A stretch of DNA of 36,585 nucleotides from Oscillospiraceae bacterium (lineage in GTDB: Bacteria > Bacillota > Clostridia > Oscillospirales > Oscillospiraceae), in the NCBI GenBank assembly GCA_031281195.1, contig JAITFS010000136.1, positions 1 to 36,585 on the forward strand. The letters run 5' to 3'. A program made the translations under genes and the position numbers. This document shows positions 7,940 to 18,241 of the stretch, in pieces (position 1 is the stretch's first letter; every line of letters begins with the position of its first letter). The notes beneath the pieces are model-generated. The model was given only the letters and a program-made list of their open reading frames with translations, ran no database searches and was not told the origin of the DNA.

Positions 7940-9034
7940 TTATGAAAAAGATACATAAAAATCTTCAAGCTCTTTAGCTGCACTTTTAATGTCATAGCCT
8001 GCTTTTTTAACCTGCTCTATTGTGTCTGTTCTTTTAAAGTTTTTATACGCTAACATACGCTCAACCCAAAGCTCAACACCTTCATCAATCGGTAAAAACT
8101 CAACAGCATCAGTAATCTTACACTCACCCGGAACACCGGTCGAAAGCAAGCATGGTAATCCTGCTGCCTGTGCTTCTATAGCAGCAATACCTAAACCCTC
8201 GCTAATAGATGGAAAAACAAACAAATCTGCAACCTGTAACAAATCTGCTATATCCGTGCGTAATCCAAGAAAAGTAACACTCTCATTTAATCCCAACTCA
8301 GTTGTGTATTGTAGTAAATTCTCCTGTTCACTACCAACTCCGGCGATTAAAAGCACCATATTTGGTTCTTTTTTTACCGCATTGGCAAAAACCTCAAGCA
8401 AAAATCTTTGATTCTTGACCTTAATTAATTGTGCTACATGTAATACTACAAACTTTTCTTCTAATCCCATTTGTTTACGGATTTCATCTCTCTTTTGGGG
8501 ATTATATTGAAACTTCTCTGCATCAATAGCATTATAAAAAATACGAAATCTATCACGCTTTAATACTGTTTCGCTAAAAAGAGAAACAGCCGACTCGGGT
8601 GTGTTGGAAAGATAATCAGTTGCAAGCAATAATGACAATCGTTGCAAAATAGGTTTGATCAATCTAACACCACTTCCTCTGCCATGTGCGTGAGCTATAC
8701 GTGTCTTAACCCCACACATCTTAGCAATAAGTAAATCATCTGCTGCATACGGGTTGCTGTTATGTACATGAACTATATCAATATCCGGATTTTCTTTTAG
8801 TATTTTGGCTAGTACACTTAAATTACGGATAAAGTTTTCTTTACGCATGGGTCTTCTAAAAACTCTAGCTCCTAGTGATAATGCTTCAGATTCATAGTGA
8901 TTATCTTTATAATACTCATATATCAAAAAATCGAATTGAACTTTGGTTCGATCAATATTTCTATAACAGTTCATTATAAAGGTTTCTTCTCCACCCATTA
9001 TCAATGAACCTAAAACTTGTAAAACTCTAATCAC
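7940..9034 (-). CDS. Family 4 glycosyltransferase (GT-B fold)
   Basis: Retaining glycosyltransferase of the EpsF/capsular type that adds a sugar from a nucleotide donor at the inner membrane face. It opens with VLQVLGSLIMGGEETF, the glycine-rich acceptor loop of GT4 enzymes. It has HVHNSNPYAA and HAHGRGSG in the N-terminal domain and the donor-site motif SISEGLGIAAIEAQAAGLP in the C-terminal domain. The 364 residues are full length. The start is GTG at 9034, with GGAG 7-8 nt upstream. First gene of a three-gene minus-strand unit, divergent from the GT8 gene at 9278. The sugar specificity is not readable. Confidence 0.85.
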   Translation of the reverse strand: MIRVLQVLGSLIMGGEETFIMNCYRNIDRTKVQFDFLIYEYYKDNHYESEALSLGARVFRRPMRKENFIRNLSVLAKILKENPDIDIVHVHNSNPYAADDLLIAKMCGVKTRIAHAHGRGSGVRLIKPILQRLSLLLATDYLSNTPESAVSLFSETVLKRDRFRIFYNAIDAEKFQYNPQKRDEIRKQMGLEEKFVVLHVAQLIKVKNQRFLLEVFANAVKKEPNMVLLIAGVGSEQENLLQYTTELGLNESVTFLGLRTDIADLLQVADLFVFPSISEGLGIAAIEAQAAGLPCLLSTGVPGECKITDAVEFLPIDEGVELWVERMLAYKNFKRTDTIEQVKKAGYDIKSAAKELEDFYVSFS

Positions 9035-9083
9035 TATTTATCTCCACTTATGGTTGGTTAAAAATTTTTTGTTTATTGTTGTG

Positions 9084-9103
9084 AGTTGTATGGTGGTACA
9101 ACT
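9084..9103. promoter_or_regulatory. Inverted repeat in the divergent GT4/GT8 intergenic region
   Basis: The arms AGTTGTA (9084-9090) and TACAACT (9097-9103) are separated by 6 nt. The element lies 11 bp before the plus-strand promoter at 9114 and between two divergent genes, so it could be an operator for either. It contains the TGGTACA heptamer that also appears upstream of the other minus-strand GT8 genes. Confidence 0.35.
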
Positions 9104-9113
9104 AATTATTAAT

Positions 9114-9142
9114 TTGACCTTTTCGCTTTAGTATTGTATCAT
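9114..9142 (+). promoter_or_regulatory. Sigma-A-like promoter for the GT8 gene at 9278
   Basis: TTGACC (9114-9119), a 17-bp spacer and TATCAT (9137-9142). It leaves a 5' leader of about 130 nt before the ATG at 9278. It is the best promoter match in the 243-bp divergent region. Confidence 0.5.
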
Positions 9143-9277
9143 ATTTTTGTTGTGAATGGTATTAGTTAAGAGTATAAAAATATTTGGGGCAGTAATATGC
9201 TTATTTAGATATCAAAGAAATAAATTACATTCTAATCAAGTATGAATTACGAATTAAAGTGAGAGAGGTCAGAGTAA

Positions 9278-10264
9278 ATGAACAGTATTCCAATAGTTAT
9301 GGCTTTTAATGAAAAGGTTGCAATGTATGCGTGTGTAGCAATGTATTCTGCACTTCGTAATAAACTGCCGACCACTAACTACTCATTTTACATTTTAACA
9401 CGTGATAAATTATTAGCTGATACTTACTTAAAGTTTAAAGAACTAATTGCTGTATATCCATACTCTACTTTACACTTTATTGAGGTTGGTGATCAATTTG
9501 ATGATGCATCTTCTCATGCACATTGGACTATAGAAATGTATTTTCGCTTAATCATCGCGAATGTATTACCGAATCTGGATAAATGTATCTATATGGACAT
9601 AGATATCATTGTATGTGACGATTTGACAGAATTATGGAGTACTAATATTGGTACAAATATAATTGCTGGTATACGATTAATGCACGCTCGTAAAAATAAG
9701 CATAATGTTTTGGACATACCTACAGTAGAGCAATACGTAAATTCAGGATTTTTGATAATGAATCTTGATATAATAAGAAGAGAAAATCTTACACCAAGAT
9801 TTTTTGAGCTTGTGACAAAAGGTTATACATTTCCTGATCAAGATATTTTAAATATTGTGTGTTACGATCGCATATACTTCTTACCTTATAAGTATAATAT
9901 TCAAGCTAATAATGTATTCCATAGAAGTGCCTTTGATAAAAATGCAGATATTTTATTATGCCCACCGGATGAAGTTGAAGATGCATTAGAAAACCCGGTT
10001 ATTATTCACTATGTAAGTTCAATAAAACCGTGGAACATGCACTGTGATTATGCTCTACTTCATCATTTATGGTATCAGATGGCATTTGAAAGCCCGTACA
10101 AATTAAACTATCTTGATAATATGTTAAAAGGTAGAAAGGATTCAACAAAACACACCGGACTATATGATTTTCATTATAGTGGTAGAAAATCTTCTGCATA
10201 TCGTATAGGACGTGCAGTGACATATCTACCGAGGATGATTAGCAAGCTTATACATAAGAAATGA
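9278..10264 (+). CDS. Family 8 glycosyltransferase
   Basis: Retaining GT-A glycosyltransferase that uses a UDP- or other nucleotide-sugar and a metal ion. The metal-binding DxD is D107-I-D109 in YMDIDIIV. The GT8 features NSGFLIMNL, FPDQDILN and HYVSSIKPW follow in the usual order, and the 328 residues are full length. The start is ATG 9278 with GAGAGAGG about 9 nt upstream. It is the only plus-strand gene between 3135 and 29000 and has its own promoter. It ends 6 bp before the convergent methyltransferase gene with no terminator between them. It is less like the other three GT8 proteins here than they are like each other. Confidence 0.87.
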   Translation: MNSIPIVMAFNEKVAMYACVAMYSALRNKLPTTNYSFYILTRDKLLADTYLKFKELIAVYPYSTLHFIEVGDQFDDASSHAHWTIEMYFRLIIANVLPNLDKCIYMDIDIIVCDDLTELWSTNIGTNIIAGIRLMHARKNKHNVLDIPTVEQYVNSGFLIMNLDIIRRENLTPRFFELVTKGYTFPDQDILNIVCYDRIYFLPYKYNIQANNVFHRSAFDKNADILLCPPDEVEDALENPVIIHYVSSIKPWNMHCDYALLHHLWYQMAFESPYKLNYLDNMLKGRKDSTKHTGLYDFHYSGRKSSAYRIGRAVTYLPRMISKLIHKK

Positions 10265-10270
10265 AGGAAG

Positions 10271-10942
10271 TTACTCTTTAATTATATAACAGGGTACTTT
10301 ATAAAAGGGATTTTTTTGAATAAGAATATTCCTACTTTTTGTATTAATAAACTCATCTACAGCACGTGTTTCTCCGGGAGCCGTACCATAATCATCAAGT
10401 ATAATTACACCACCAGTAACTACTTTATCAAATAGATTTTCTAAGCTGCACTTTGTAGCATTATAAACATCAACGTCAATATGAAGCAAAGCTACTTTTA
10501 AGTGTGGATTTTTTTCTATGTATGAAGGTATTGTATCAAGTACATTTCCTTCAATTAACTCAATATTATCGAAACCTTTCTTCGAGAGTACATTCATTAA
10601 ATCAGTTTTAGGAATTCCGTCACCACCTGCATTTTCAAAACCTTGTATAAACTGATTGTCATCTAAATCTTCTGTGATAGGGAATTTTCCGAAAATATCG
10701 AACCCAATTATCTTTCTTGAGTATTGGCTTTCTGACATTTCACGAAATGTAGCAAATCGTATTAGAGATGCACCTTTATAAACACCACACTCCACAATTT
10801 CTCCCGGTAAATTAATAATGTGTTTATACAACTCCCAATGCATAATTGATTTTGCCAAACGTGAAGAATGGCTCGTTAGGTAAAATCCATTTTCATATTC
10901 CCATTGTCTTGATAAATCGAAACCAAAAATAACATCTTCCAC
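10271..10942 (-). CDS. TylF/MycF-type O-methyltransferase
   Basis: SAM- and metal-dependent methyltransferase of the macrocin O-methyltransferase family, whose known members methylate sugar hydroxyls. The SAM motif is IVECGVYKGASL, followed by IIGFDIFGKFP, a LLHIDVDVYNAT metal-binding stretch and IILDDYG with TRAVDEF near the end. The length (223) is typical. The start is GTG at 10942, with AGAGGA about 8-9 nt upstream. It is the last gene of the seven-gene minus-strand operon that begins at 17347, so methylation of a fucose- or nonulosonate-containing glycan is plausible. The acceptor is not known. Confidence 0.82.
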   Translation of the reverse strand: MEDVIFGFDLSRQWEYENGFYLTSHSSRLAKSIMHWELYKHIINLPGEIVECGVYKGASLIRFATFREMSESQYSRKIIGFDIFGKFPITEDLDDNQFIQGFENAGGDGIPKTDLMNVLSKKGFDNIELIEGNVLDTIPSYIEKNPHLKVALLHIDVDVYNATKCSLENLFDKVVTGGVIILDDYGTAPGETRAVDEFINTKSRNILIQKNPFYKVPCYIIKE

Positions 10943-10994
10943 AGTAAATATCCTCTTTCTTACCTAGTTTACTTAAAAATGATTAATTAAGCTA

Positions 10995-12152
10995 TTAGCT
11001 GTTCATTTTCTTCAATATCACTTCACATATATCGCGGACAGCACCAAAGCCACCTTTGAGTGGTGAAATGTAGTCGCATATTTCACGAATTTCATCAATT
11101 GCATCTACTGGACATGCCTTAAACCCACATAGTTGCATGGCTGATAAATCGTTAATGTCGTCACCAATAAATGCTATATTATACGGTTCTATTTCGTATT
11201 TTTGACATAATTCCATTATTACCTTAGTTTTATCTTTAGCACCCATAAATAATTCATTTATTTGTAATTTTTCTGCACGTTTTTTAACTGCCTCTGATAC
11301 TTCACCGGTAACAATTCCAACTTTTATTCCATTTTCTCTTAACATTCGCAAACCCACACCATCGCGTGTATTAAATTTTTTCATTATGTCCCCATCTTTG
11401 GAATAATACATACCGGCATCTGTTAATGTTCCATCACAGTCAGTTAACAAAAGTTTTATTGGAGTTTTTATGTTAATAATGCTTTGTTGCCTTTGCTTTA
11501 AAAACTGCTCCACAATAATCCAGTCTTCCGGTTCATCAAGCTCAACATAACTTTCAGATGGCATTAGTGATGTCTTAATATTACCGGAAAGTCTGCATTT
11601 ACTACGAAGTAATGCTTCACGACCGGTTATATAAAATGCTCCATTTTCAACAAGAAATCCATCAAATTCTTGTCTTTGTGGTCTTTTCTTATAATCATAG
11701 TTTACAGGTTCAGAAAAACCATTTTTCTCATCTTTCCACAAAAATCTTTTTTGTTTCACCACAGAAAGCACACTATCTATATTTTCTTGATTGTAAGCTT
11801 TAAAACCATTTTTTAAATCAACTGATGTAACGAGTGGCGATGTAGTTTGTATTAGACATATATTTTCAAACAAAAATTCATGAGCAAACTCTAACATAAC
11901 AGTTTCTGTAGAAGCTGTATCAGTTGCAGATTCTGTTGAACGGTCAATAACAATGACTTTAGCAAAATCAAAACTTTTTACTATTTTAGCTATTTCTTCA
12001 CAATCAGTACTTACAAAAACTTTGTCTATTACATCACATTCACTTGCAGCTTTAACCGACCAGAAAATGAGTGGTTTGCCTGCTATCTTTTTTATATTCT
12101 TTTTTGGAATTGATTTACTCCCAGCCCTTGCAGGAATTAGTGCAACATTCAT
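10995..12152 (-). CDS. neuA: CMP-nonulosonate synthetase fused to a KdsC-like HAD phosphatase
   Basis: Two-domain enzyme. Residues 1-225 are an acylneuraminate cytidylyltransferase, opening with IPARAGSKSIPKKN (6-19) and containing VSTDCEEIA and IQTTSPL. Residues 231-385 are a KdsC/N-acylneuraminate-9-phosphatase type HAD domain with LTDCDGTLTD (236-245), IVTGE and FIGDDINDL (329-337). It would remove the phosphate from a nonulosonate 9-phosphate and couple the free acid to CMP. The frame is open 18 codons further upstream, but GAGG lies 5 nt before the ATG at 12152 and the NeuA domain begins there. The 3' end of neuB is 25 nt upstream. The phosphatase domain implies that the neighbouring synthase makes a phosphorylated product, as in animals and in the KDN pathway of Bacteroides. 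Confidence 0.85.
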   Translation of the reverse strand: MNVALIPARAGSKSIPKKNIKKIAGKPLIFWSVKAASECDVIDKVFVSTDCEEIAKIVKSFDFAKVIVIDRSTESATDTASTETVMLEFAHEFLFENICLIQTTSPLVTSVDLKNGFKAYNQENIDSVLSVVKQKRFLWKDEKNGFSEPVNYDYKKRPQRQEFDGFLVENGAFYITGREALLRSKCRLSGNIKTSLMPSESYVELDEPEDWIIVEQFLKQRQQSIINIKTPIKLLLTDCDGTLTDAGMYYSKDGDIMKKFNTRDGVGLRMLRENGIKVGIVTGEVSEAVKKRAEKLQINELFMGAKDKTKVIMELCQKYEIEPYNIAFIGDDINDLSAMQLCGFKACPVDAIDEIREICDYISPLKGGFGAVRDICEVILKKMNS

Positions 12153-12177
12153 ATTTTCCTCGTTCAGTTGTATAACG

Positions 12178-13059
12178 TTAATTACCGCGTAATTTTTTGC
12201 GAACACTTAATTCATCTTCACTTAGCTCTTTTACACCATCTCCTAAAGCTTCAACTACACCTACAACACGATTTCTAAGCAAATACATAGCATGAACCTC
12301 AAGGCTTGCTTTTTGGTCTGTTCCCCACATATCATGCGACACAGTTATATGACGTTCAATAATTACCGCACCAAGTGCAGTTGCTATAACAGTTGGTATT
12401 ATATTCTGCTCATGACCGCTGTAACCTACTAAGCACTTATAACGATTCTTTAGAGTTTCAATCATACGTATATTTAGTTCACTATTTTTTGCAGGATATG
12501 ACGAATTTGTGTGCATTAGTATATATTCGCCATTACTATACTTTTCAAGCAGTTCCACTGTTTCATCAGTTTCTTCGATAGTACTCATTCCGGTTGATAC
12601 GATAAGAGGCATGTTCATTTCACAGCATCGTTTTATAAGCTCAACATTTGCGTTTAATGCTGATGCTATTTTTATGTACGGAAGATTATATTGTGCCAAA
12701 AACTCAACGCTTGGAATATCCCAAGGTGAAGCACTCCAATCTATGGGTTTTGTCCGGCAGTATAAATCGATTTCGTCGTATTCCTTTTTATCAAACTCTA
12801 TGCGTTTTTTATACTCAAGATATGTCATAACACCCCACGGTGTCTCTCGCAAAACTGCTTTTTGATCTTCAGGTACAGATAGCTCCGGTACCCTTTTTTG
12901 AAACTTTACGCTATCCCAGTTTGTTGCATTTGCAGAATCTATTAGCTTTTTAACTATAGCCATATCACCATTGTGATTAATACCAATTTCAGCAATAAGA
13001 TATGGTGATGAATCTTTTGTTATTGTTTGTTTTCCAATTTTTATTTCAGCTTTTGCCAT
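12178..13059 (-). CDS. neuB: NeuB-family nonulosonate synthase lacking the SAF domain
   Basis: Condenses phosphoenolpyruvate with a six-carbon sugar to give a nine-carbon acid. It has the TIM-barrel marks of NeuB: AEIGINHNGD (23-32), VKFQKR (51-56), ASPWDIPSVEFL, IKIASA, STGMST, MHTNSSYP, GYSGHE and IERHIT. NeuB proteins usually run to about 345 residues with a C-terminal antifreeze-like (SAF) domain. This one stops at 293, right after VRKKLRGN where that domain would begin, and no remnant follows. The start is ATG 13059 with GGGAG about 9 nt upstream. No NeuC-type epimerase or ManNAc kinase is in the window, and the next gene carries a phosphatase, so a 6-phosphate substrate (mannose-6-P giving KDN-9-P, or ManNAc-6-P) is likely. 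That choice is inference. Confidence 0.82.
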   Translation of the reverse strand: MAKAEIKIGKQTITKDSSPYLIAEIGINHNGDMAIVKKLIDSANATNWDSVKFQKRVPELSVPEDQKAVLRETPWGVMTYLEYKKRIEFDKKEYDEIDLYCRTKPIDWSASPWDIPSVEFLAQYNLPYIKIASALNANVELIKRCCEMNMPLIVSTGMSTIEETDETVELLEKYSNGEYILMHTNSSYPAKNSELNIRMIETLKNRYKCLVGYSGHEQNIIPTVIATALGAVIIERHITVSHDMWGTDQKASLEVHAMYLLRNRVVGVVEALGDGVKELSEDELSVRKKLRGN

Positions 13060-13089
13060 GTTGGTTTACTCCCTTATGCTATCATTAAT

Positions 13090-14448
13090 CTAATCTCTTG
13101 GTATTGCTATTATACTTTCGAGACCATATAGTTCTGCAAATCTCATATTTGCCCAGTATTTTGGATTATCGCTTAAATCACTTAATGAATACCTTGCATC
13201 GATACCATTTTTTGCTGGAGGTAGTTCTTCGACAATTAGATTTAGATTACCTATAGCTTTTTGTTGCTCTATATATCTCATTCTACTATCCCACGCAACT
13301 TTTGTCATAAAAATGCTCTCTGCACCGGTTATTAATGTAGTTGTAAATATAAATGCAAGAACAAGAAATGCACTTATTCTAATTATCTTGGTTTTCGTAT
13401 CATTTAATGAAATTCCAATAGCACAATGCACACAAGCTATAATCATAAATATTGTTGAGGGAAACATAGTTCTAGTTAGAACAACATAGGGTGATAATGC
13501 AATCGCATACGCACATAGTACAGATGTAGTGGCATACATTATAGATATAATTGTTCGTTTACGATCTTCAGAAGTCAAAACTTGCGTTACAATTAACACT
13601 ATAAATATTATAACTAACGGTGCTAGAGAAGTAGCAATAAAATCGCTAGTTACTACACCAATACCATTTAATATATTACGTATGTAACTCACATTACTAA
13701 CAGGCACCCATTCTGTTCTATAATCGTGATTATTAAGAGCCATAGGTAAAATAAATAATAAACAACCTATAATGCTGCCAATAAACCCGCTAATCATCCA
13801 TTTCTTGATTTTTTGCTTATATACATAGCAGTAAGTAAATATCATTATCACAACTAAAACTGAAGCACCTGAGTTTATTTCCATAGTCATTCCTGCAAAT
13901 AATCCAAACATAAACATACCAAAAATTGCTATGTTATCATGTTTAAATAACTTGCCATTTACAATATATAAATGAAATGGTAACAGGTAGAGTAGCAATA
14001 CTACCATAGCAATTAAATACCCAAATCCAGCTCTCCAAAACATAACTTCACCAAAATTGCGAGTAAATAATAAAATTGATAACACAATCAATAAGTACAT
14101 AAAAATATTGTACTTATTTTTTGTATTTGACATTTTATAGATTATTAATGTTAAACATACATAGAATGCTGCACGTATAACACTATAAAAATAATTTGGC
14201 AGTAAAAAAAACAGAAAATTCAGTATATGTACTGTGAACCTTACAAAATTTGAACCTAAGACTAATTCATTCCAAAATCTTGATAAACTAACTAACGGGT
14301 TTTGATTATATAAAATTTGGTAATCATCAGCTAGTGGTGGTGTCATATTATTTAACATTGTCATTTTTATCATGACACAAACAACTATTATAAAGAATAT
14401 TAATTTTTTATTTTTCTCAATAAAAGGTATATCTAAATTACCGTTCAC
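13090..14448 (-). CDS. Polytopic membrane protein, DUF6056/GT-C-like
   Basis: A 452-residue inner-membrane protein with about ten hydrophobic segments. After the first segment comes PPLADDY (38-44), an extracytoplasmic acidic motif like those of GT-C glycosyltransferases and of the DUF6056 family, which I recall but could not search. A soluble C-terminal tail ends in GLESIIAIPR. The start is GTG 14448, whose ribosome binding site GGGAGG lies inside the end of the upstream gene; the stop and the start are 1 nt apart. A clear paralogue lies at 31810-33180 on the other strand. A role as glycan polymerase or as a lipid-linked sugar transferase is plausible; no Wzy family signature is visible. Confidence 0.7.
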   Translation of the reverse strand: MNGNLDIPFIEKNKKLIFFIIVVCVMIKMTMLNNMTPPLADDYQILYNQNPLVSLSRFWNELVLGSNFVRFTVHILNFLFFLLPNYFYSVIRAAFYVCLTLIIYKMSNTKNKYNIFMYLLIVLSILLFTRNFGEVMFWRAGFGYLIAMVVLLLYLLPFHLYIVNGKLFKHDNIAIFGMFMFGLFAGMTMEINSGASVLVVIMIFTYCYVYKQKIKKWMISGFIGSIIGCLLFILPMALNNHDYRTEWVPVSNVSYIRNILNGIGVVTSDFIATSLAPLVIIFIVLIVTQVLTSEDRKRTIISIMYATTSVLCAYAIALSPYVVLTRTMFPSTIFMIIACVHCAIGISLNDTKTKIIRISAFLVLAFIFTTTLITGAESIFMTKVAWDSRMRYIEQQKAIGNLNLIVEELPPAKNGIDARYSLSDLSDNPKYWANMRFAELYGLESIIAIPRD

Positions 14449-14449
14449 A

Positions 14450-15364
14450 TTAACCTCCCGTAGATTCCAAAAACTCTTTAACTGTTATCAAATTATTACC
14501 AGAACCTACATCAACAAGTTTGCACATTTTCTTTCGCATTAAGTGTTCTTTTGTCCACGTGTATGGCAATTTTTGCTTATTATCGATTTCAAATTCTACA
14601 AATGTTGCTATTAAATCATTTCGCACAAAAATAGCATTTACTCCGTTTAAATATATTAGAGTATATCCTCCTTTCCATGTTTTTGCAAGGTTTACTAAAG
14701 CTTTTGCAGAAGCACCAAAATATGAGTTTACAAATCTTTTATCTATAACAAAATCCTCTTTATATGGTATAGTTACTGCTTTGTCATACCCAAAACAAGT
14801 GTTATATTCGCAAATAACAACCTGAGGGTTTATACAATCTATAGCTTGCCAAACCCAATAATCATTTCCATCAATATCAATAGAAAGTATTCCAATCTCT
14901 TCATTTTTGTAAAAACCATTTTGTAATATAATCTCATTTATATTTTCAACAGTTATAAAAGAATGTACAGTATTAAGATTATTCTTAAGTCTATAATCAT
15001 GATTTATATAGTTTACAAACTTTTCATCGCCATCAATTAATAAACCACCCCATCCATCTTTTATATGTAAATATCTGGTATTTGATTGTTGATAATCTTG
15101 TACACCAAACTCGATAAACTTTTTTACAGGTGTTTCAATTTTTGAAAAAAGCCATTGAATAACACCATCTTCATCATTTTGTGAAAATACAGAAAATCCA
15201 ACTTCACCTATTTTTTCTCTAGCTTTATAGTATTCTGTTTCTATATAACAAATTGACAATGGGTATATTACGTCGTTTTGTTGACACTTATGTAATATCT
15301 CTTGTCCTAAAGGAATGGAGTTAAACATAAGTTTTTTTCCAAACATTCTTATTGCTTTTCGCAT
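14450..15364 (-). CDS. Unrecognised protein with a degenerate FkbM/Rossmann-like domain
   Basis: 304 residues, no signal peptide or membrane segment. The middle resembles a SAM-methyltransferase core: KFIEFGVQDYQQSNTRYL in the place of motif I, GLLIDGDEKFV where the ribose-binding acid would be, and ILSIDIDGNDYWVW in the place of the FkbM IKIDVEGYE motif. The glycine pattern of motif I is altered (FGVQD rather than DIGAN), so SAM binding is uncertain. The N-terminus (RKAIRMFGKKLMF) is basic. It sits in the middle of the fucose/nonulosonate operon, 16 nt after the GDP-fucose synthase gene and 1 nt before the membrane-protein gene, so it probably acts on the same glycan. I cannot name a function. 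Confidence 0.6.
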   Translation of the reverse strand: MRKAIRMFGKKLMFNSIPLGQEILHKCQQNDVIYPLSICYIETEYYKAREKIGEVGFSVFSQNDEDGVIQWLFSKIETPVKKFIEFGVQDYQQSNTRYLHIKDGWGGLLIDGDEKFVNYINHDYRLKNNLNTVHSFITVENINEIILQNGFYKNEEIGILSIDIDGNDYWVWQAIDCINPQVVICEYNTCFGYDKAVTIPYKEDFVIDKRFVNSYFGASAKALVNLAKTWKGGYTLIYLNGVNAIFVRNDLIATFVEFEIDNKQKLPYTWTKEHLMRKKMCKLVDVGSGNNLITVKEFLESTGG

Positions 15365-15380
15365 GATTTATTATTCCTCT

Positions 15381-17347
<1,967 letters not shown>

Positions 17348-17373
17348 AATTTTTCTTTCTTGTCGCAGACTCC

Positions 17374-17457
17374 TTATGTTATTAATATAACATTTTTGTG
17401 AGCATTTCTTATAAATATATAATTATTGGGATCAGGTTCCAAAATCATACTTGTCAT
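17374..17457 (-). CDS. Possible 27-codon leader ORF upstream of the fucosyltransferase gene
   Basis: ATG at 17457 and TAA at 17376-17374, starting about 14 nt after the predicted transcription start of the promoter at 17478-17505. The encoded peptide begins MTSMILEPDPNNYIF and is mixed in composition. The only ribosome binding candidate is AAAAGAAAG directly upstream. Its stop overlaps the AAGGAG that precedes the fucosyltransferase gene. It might be a leader peptide, a gene relic or chance. Confidence 0.2.
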   Translation of the reverse strand: MTSMILEPDPNNYIFIRNAHKNVILIT

Positions 17458-17477
17458 TTCTTTCTTTTGATTTTGTT

Positions 17478-17505
17478 ATTATAACACACGCACATAATAA
17501 TACAA
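17478..17505 (-). promoter_or_regulatory. Promoter of the fucosyltransferase-to-tylF operon
   Basis: TTGTAT (17505-17500), a 16-bp spacer and a perfect TATAAT (17483-17478), read on the minus strand. It lies directly downstream of the truncated GT8 gene and would give a leader of about 124 nt before the GT11 start. Confidence 0.5.
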
Positions 17506-17506
17506 C

Positions 17507-18043
17507 TTATGCTTGTAGTAATCTATCCTTACAATTTAGCTTTATCCAGTTTTCTACATTGAAAAATATTACCCCTACACTGTAGTATGGAGAATCATGG
17601 TTCAGTCCAATCAAATTTAAGTAACTAGCATATACAGGTTCAAGGACAATTGCACATGCTTTATCATCATCAAATACATAATCTTCAAGTTCATGTAGCT
17701 TACCAACTACCAAAGTATCACTATCAATATACAGTATTCTATCTACACTTTTGGGGATTAACTCATCTATAAATATACGATATAAGGTAATTGTATTGTT
17801 TCTATACTTATTAAAATGTATGCTTCTTATAAAATCATCAATAGGAGCAACATCCATAACCACAATATTGCGATTATATTTTTGAGCAGTTTTCTCAAAT
17901 TTCTCTTTGTTCTCATCGCTGATATTATAACCAGTTATATAAACATGTATTTCATCTAAATCCTTATTGTTTTCAAAAAGTGATGTAATTGACACTCCTG
18001 TATATCCGGCATAACTATCATCACATGCATACAGTACATTCAT
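17507..18043 (-). pseudogene. Truncated family 8 glycosyltransferase
   Basis: The first 178 residues of a GT8 closely related to the genes at 18242 and 34261. It keeps the start (MNVLYACDDSYAGYTG) and the metal-binding D-S-D in LYIDSDTLVVG, but stops after CKDRLLQA. The full-length paralogues continue for about 155 residues with the DQD(I)xN, donor-site HYxGYKPW and membrane-proximal tail regions, so it should be inactive. No frame with remnants of the missing half is visible in 17348-17506, so a deletion is more likely than a point mutation. The ATG at 18043 lies after an intergenic region with a TATAAT and an inverted repeat. A short regulatory protein cannot be excluded. Confidence 0.7.
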
Positions 18044-18130
18044 CGTTCCGAAACTCCTGGTATTATAAAAAGTAGTTAATCGAATATAGATGTCACGATT
18101 ACATAAAGATTTTCCTCATACACTTTTAGC

Positions 18131-18156
18131 TGTACCATTATACTAGGTCTGGTACA
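18131..18156. promoter_or_regulatory. Inverted repeat overlapping a -10 element upstream of the GT8 fragment
   Basis: The arms TGTACCA (18131-18137) and TGGTACA (18150-18156) surround a minus-strand TATAAT (18142-18137). No good -35 exists at the right distance (TTGGAA at 18168-18163 leaves 20 bp), which would fit a promoter that depends on a regulator bound to the repeat. The remaining 198-bp gap 18044-18241 shows nothing else. Confidence 0.35.
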
Positions 18157-18241
18157 TAGATGTTCCAAGTTCTCAAAGTTCCTAAAAGATATCCTCGGTT
18201 TTTTTTAGTAATTTACACTTTAGCACTATCCATACACCAAA

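Noticed and set aside
12153-12206. 18-codon extension of the NeuA-phosphatase gene overlapping the end of neuB
   Set aside because: The NeuA domain starts at 12152, which has its own ribosome binding site.
12178-13059. Calling the pathway plain N-acetylneuraminate synthesis
   Set aside because: No NeuC, and the fused phosphatase points to a phosphorylated intermediate; the exact nonulosonate is left open.
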